From NCBI GenBank assembly GCA_049316905.1, contig JBMOJH010000046.1, positions 1 to 26,928 on the forward strand: a stretch of DNA of 26,928 nucleotides. Reading direction: 5' to 3'. The notes under the pieces are model-generated. The model was not told where the DNA came from. It worked only from the letters and a program-made list of their open reading frames with translations, and did no database searches. This DNA is from CAIPVR01 sp049316905. GTDB lineage: Bacteria > Actinomycetota > Acidimicrobiia > Acidimicrobiales > Microtrichaceae. Positions 25,875 through 26,928 of the stretch are shown here, piece after piece (position 1 is the stretch's first letter; the number at the start of each line of letters is the position of its first letter). The translations under genes and the position numbers were made by a program.

Positions 25875-26843
25875 ATGACCAGCACGTTCGGCCCCACCAC
25901 CACCACCGACGACGTCCTCGACGGCGCGGAGCTCGACGGCCGCCGGTTCGTCATCACCGGCGCCGCCACCGGCCTGGGCCGCGAGTCCGCCCGGGCGCTC
26001 GCCGCCCACGGCGCACACGTGACGCTGCTCGCCCGGTCCGCCGAGCGGGCCGAGGAGGCCCGGGACTCCCTGCTCGCAACCGTCCCCGGCGCGTCGTGCG
26101 AGACCGGCGTGGTCGACCTCGGCGACCTGTCGTCGATCCGGAGCTTCGCCGACGACTTCCTCGTGGACCACGACGCGGTCGACGTGCTGATCAACAACGC
26201 GGGCGTGATGGCGTGCCCGGAAGGGCGCACGGTCGATGGGTTCGAGACCCAGTTCGGCACCAACCACCTGGGCCACTTCCTGCTCACCGCCCGGCTGGCC
26301 CCCGCACTCCTCCGGGGCGACGCGCCGCGGGTGGTCACCCTCAGTTCGGCGGGGCACTCGCGGGCCGACGTGGACCTCGAGGACTGGAACTTCGAGCGGA
26401 CGCCCTACTCCGCATGGACCGCCTACGGACGTTCGAAGACCGCGAACGCCCTGTTCGCCCGCGAGCTCGCGCGCCGCGCCGGGGGCCTGGGGCTGCACAG
26501 CTGGTCGGTGCACCCCGGCGGGATCGTCACGGACCTCGGCCGTCACCTGAACGACGAGCTCCTCGCCGAGATGTTCGCCTTCGCCACCGAGCGCAGCGGC
26601 GGCGGGCGCATGGAGTTCAAGTCCGTGGAGGCGGGTGCGGCCACCCAGGTGTGGGCGGCCACGTCGGAGGACCCCGGGCTCCTCGCCGCGAACGGCGCCT
26701 ACCTCGCCGACTGCGGCCTCGGGGAGCTCGACGCGGATCCGGGCACCAACGGCTTCCTCCCGTACCTCCTCGACGACGACCGGGCCGCCGCGCTCTGGGA
26801 GCTCAGCGAGGAGCTCGTGGGCGAGCGCTTCGACCTGCCCTGA
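25875..26843 (+). CDS. SDR family oxidoreductase
   Basis: A 322-residue NAD(P)-dependent classical short-chain dehydrogenase of the retinol-dehydrogenase/WWOX-like group. TGAATGLG (28-35) binds the cofactor, NNAG is at 107-110, the catalytic Ser is in LSSAG (156-160) and the catalytic pair is Y184-xxx-K188. An Arg in LLARS (51-55), after the second strand, favours NADP(H). The C-terminal extension of about 60 residues over the 250-aa core is usual in this group. The substrate is unknown. A CAGACT hexamer ending six bases before the ATG could be a weak -10, giving a leaderless mRNA. Read-through from the channel-like gene 28 bp upstream is also possible. Confidence 0.92.
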   Translation: MTSTFGPTTTTDDVLDGAELDGRRFVITGAATGLGRESARALAAHGAHVTLLARSAERAEEARDSLLATVPGASCETGVVDLGDLSSIRSFADDFLVDHDAVDVLINNAGVMACPEGRTVDGFETQFGTNHLGHFLLTARLAPALLRGDAPRVVTLSSAGHSRADVDLEDWNFERTPYSAWTAYGRSKTANALFARELARRAGGLGLHSWSVHPGGIVTDLGRHLNDELLAEMFAFATERSGGGRMEFKSVEAGAATQVWAATSEDPGLLAANGAYLADCGLGELDADPGTNGFLPYLLDDDRAAALWELSEELVGERFDLP

Positions 26844-26907
26844 GGCACCCCCGACCGGGACGGTTCGAGCCCGGCGATCGATGTCCACACGCGACCGGAC
26901 GGGCGTC

Positions 26908-26928
26908 GGGGCGCCGGTGCGGCACCCC
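26908..26928 (+). terminator. Possible hairpin downstream of the SDR gene
   Basis: GGGGCGCC and GGCACCCC flank a five-base loop with one mismatch, at the very end of the window. It may be a terminator of the SDR gene; the following sequence is not available. The remaining 26844-26907 shows nothing else. Confidence 0.25.

Overview
The window is a very GC-rich stretch of bacterial chromosome, densely packed with genes. GTG starts are frequent and 4-bp ATGA/GTGA overlaps join most neighbours. A mycothiol ligase (MshC) and an F420-type NADPH reductase point to Actinomycetota. A deep lineage such as Acidimicrobiia is my guess and is not shown by the sequence. I see no tRNA, rRNA, CRISPR array, insertion sequence or phage gene.

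Layout. (1) 1-2924, minus strand: an acyltransferase (PlsC family), mshC and the F420-dependent NADP reductase, each with its own recognisable promoter. (2) 2958-7523, minus: a four-gene operon in which every junction is a 4-bp overlap. It holds two CNNM/CorC-type membrane proteins, an APH-fold kinase fused to a DUF6285-like tail, and a PIG-L type deacetylase. (3) 7600-12678, plus: a MarR regulator followed, again with 4-bp overlaps, by two halves of a heterodimeric ABC exporter and a stand-alone ABC ATPase. A palindrome in the divergent promoter region looks like the MarR operator. (4) 12733-18787, minus: a TPP riboswitch heads thiamine pyrophosphokinase, ThiB and ThiP. An SRPBCC protein and the glycogen debranching enzyme GlgX follow closely. 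No ThiQ ATPase is next to them. (5) 18825-21802: a large near-perfect palindrome, an acyl-CoA dehydrogenase of the citronellyl-CoA type, and a GGDEF protein whose EAL domain appears catalytically dead, all on minus. (6) 22011-24064, plus: a CrtQ-like glycosyltransferase and a CrtO-like acyltransferase that would finish a glycosylated, acylated carotenoid, then a 73-residue protein of unknown function. (7) 24080-26843: an alpha/beta hydrolase (minus) that has no ordinary start codon for its full fold, a potassium-channel-like membrane protein and an SDR oxidoreductase (both plus).

A recurrent signal is a TANNNT -10 box placed exactly six bases before the start codon of several genes, which predicts leaderless mRNAs. 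The best-supported regulatory element is the TPP riboswitch. The most unusual points are the ATC-start hydrolase, the dead EAL domain, the complementary degeneracy of the two ABC halves, and the 54-bp palindrome between the dehydrogenase and the riboswitch operon.
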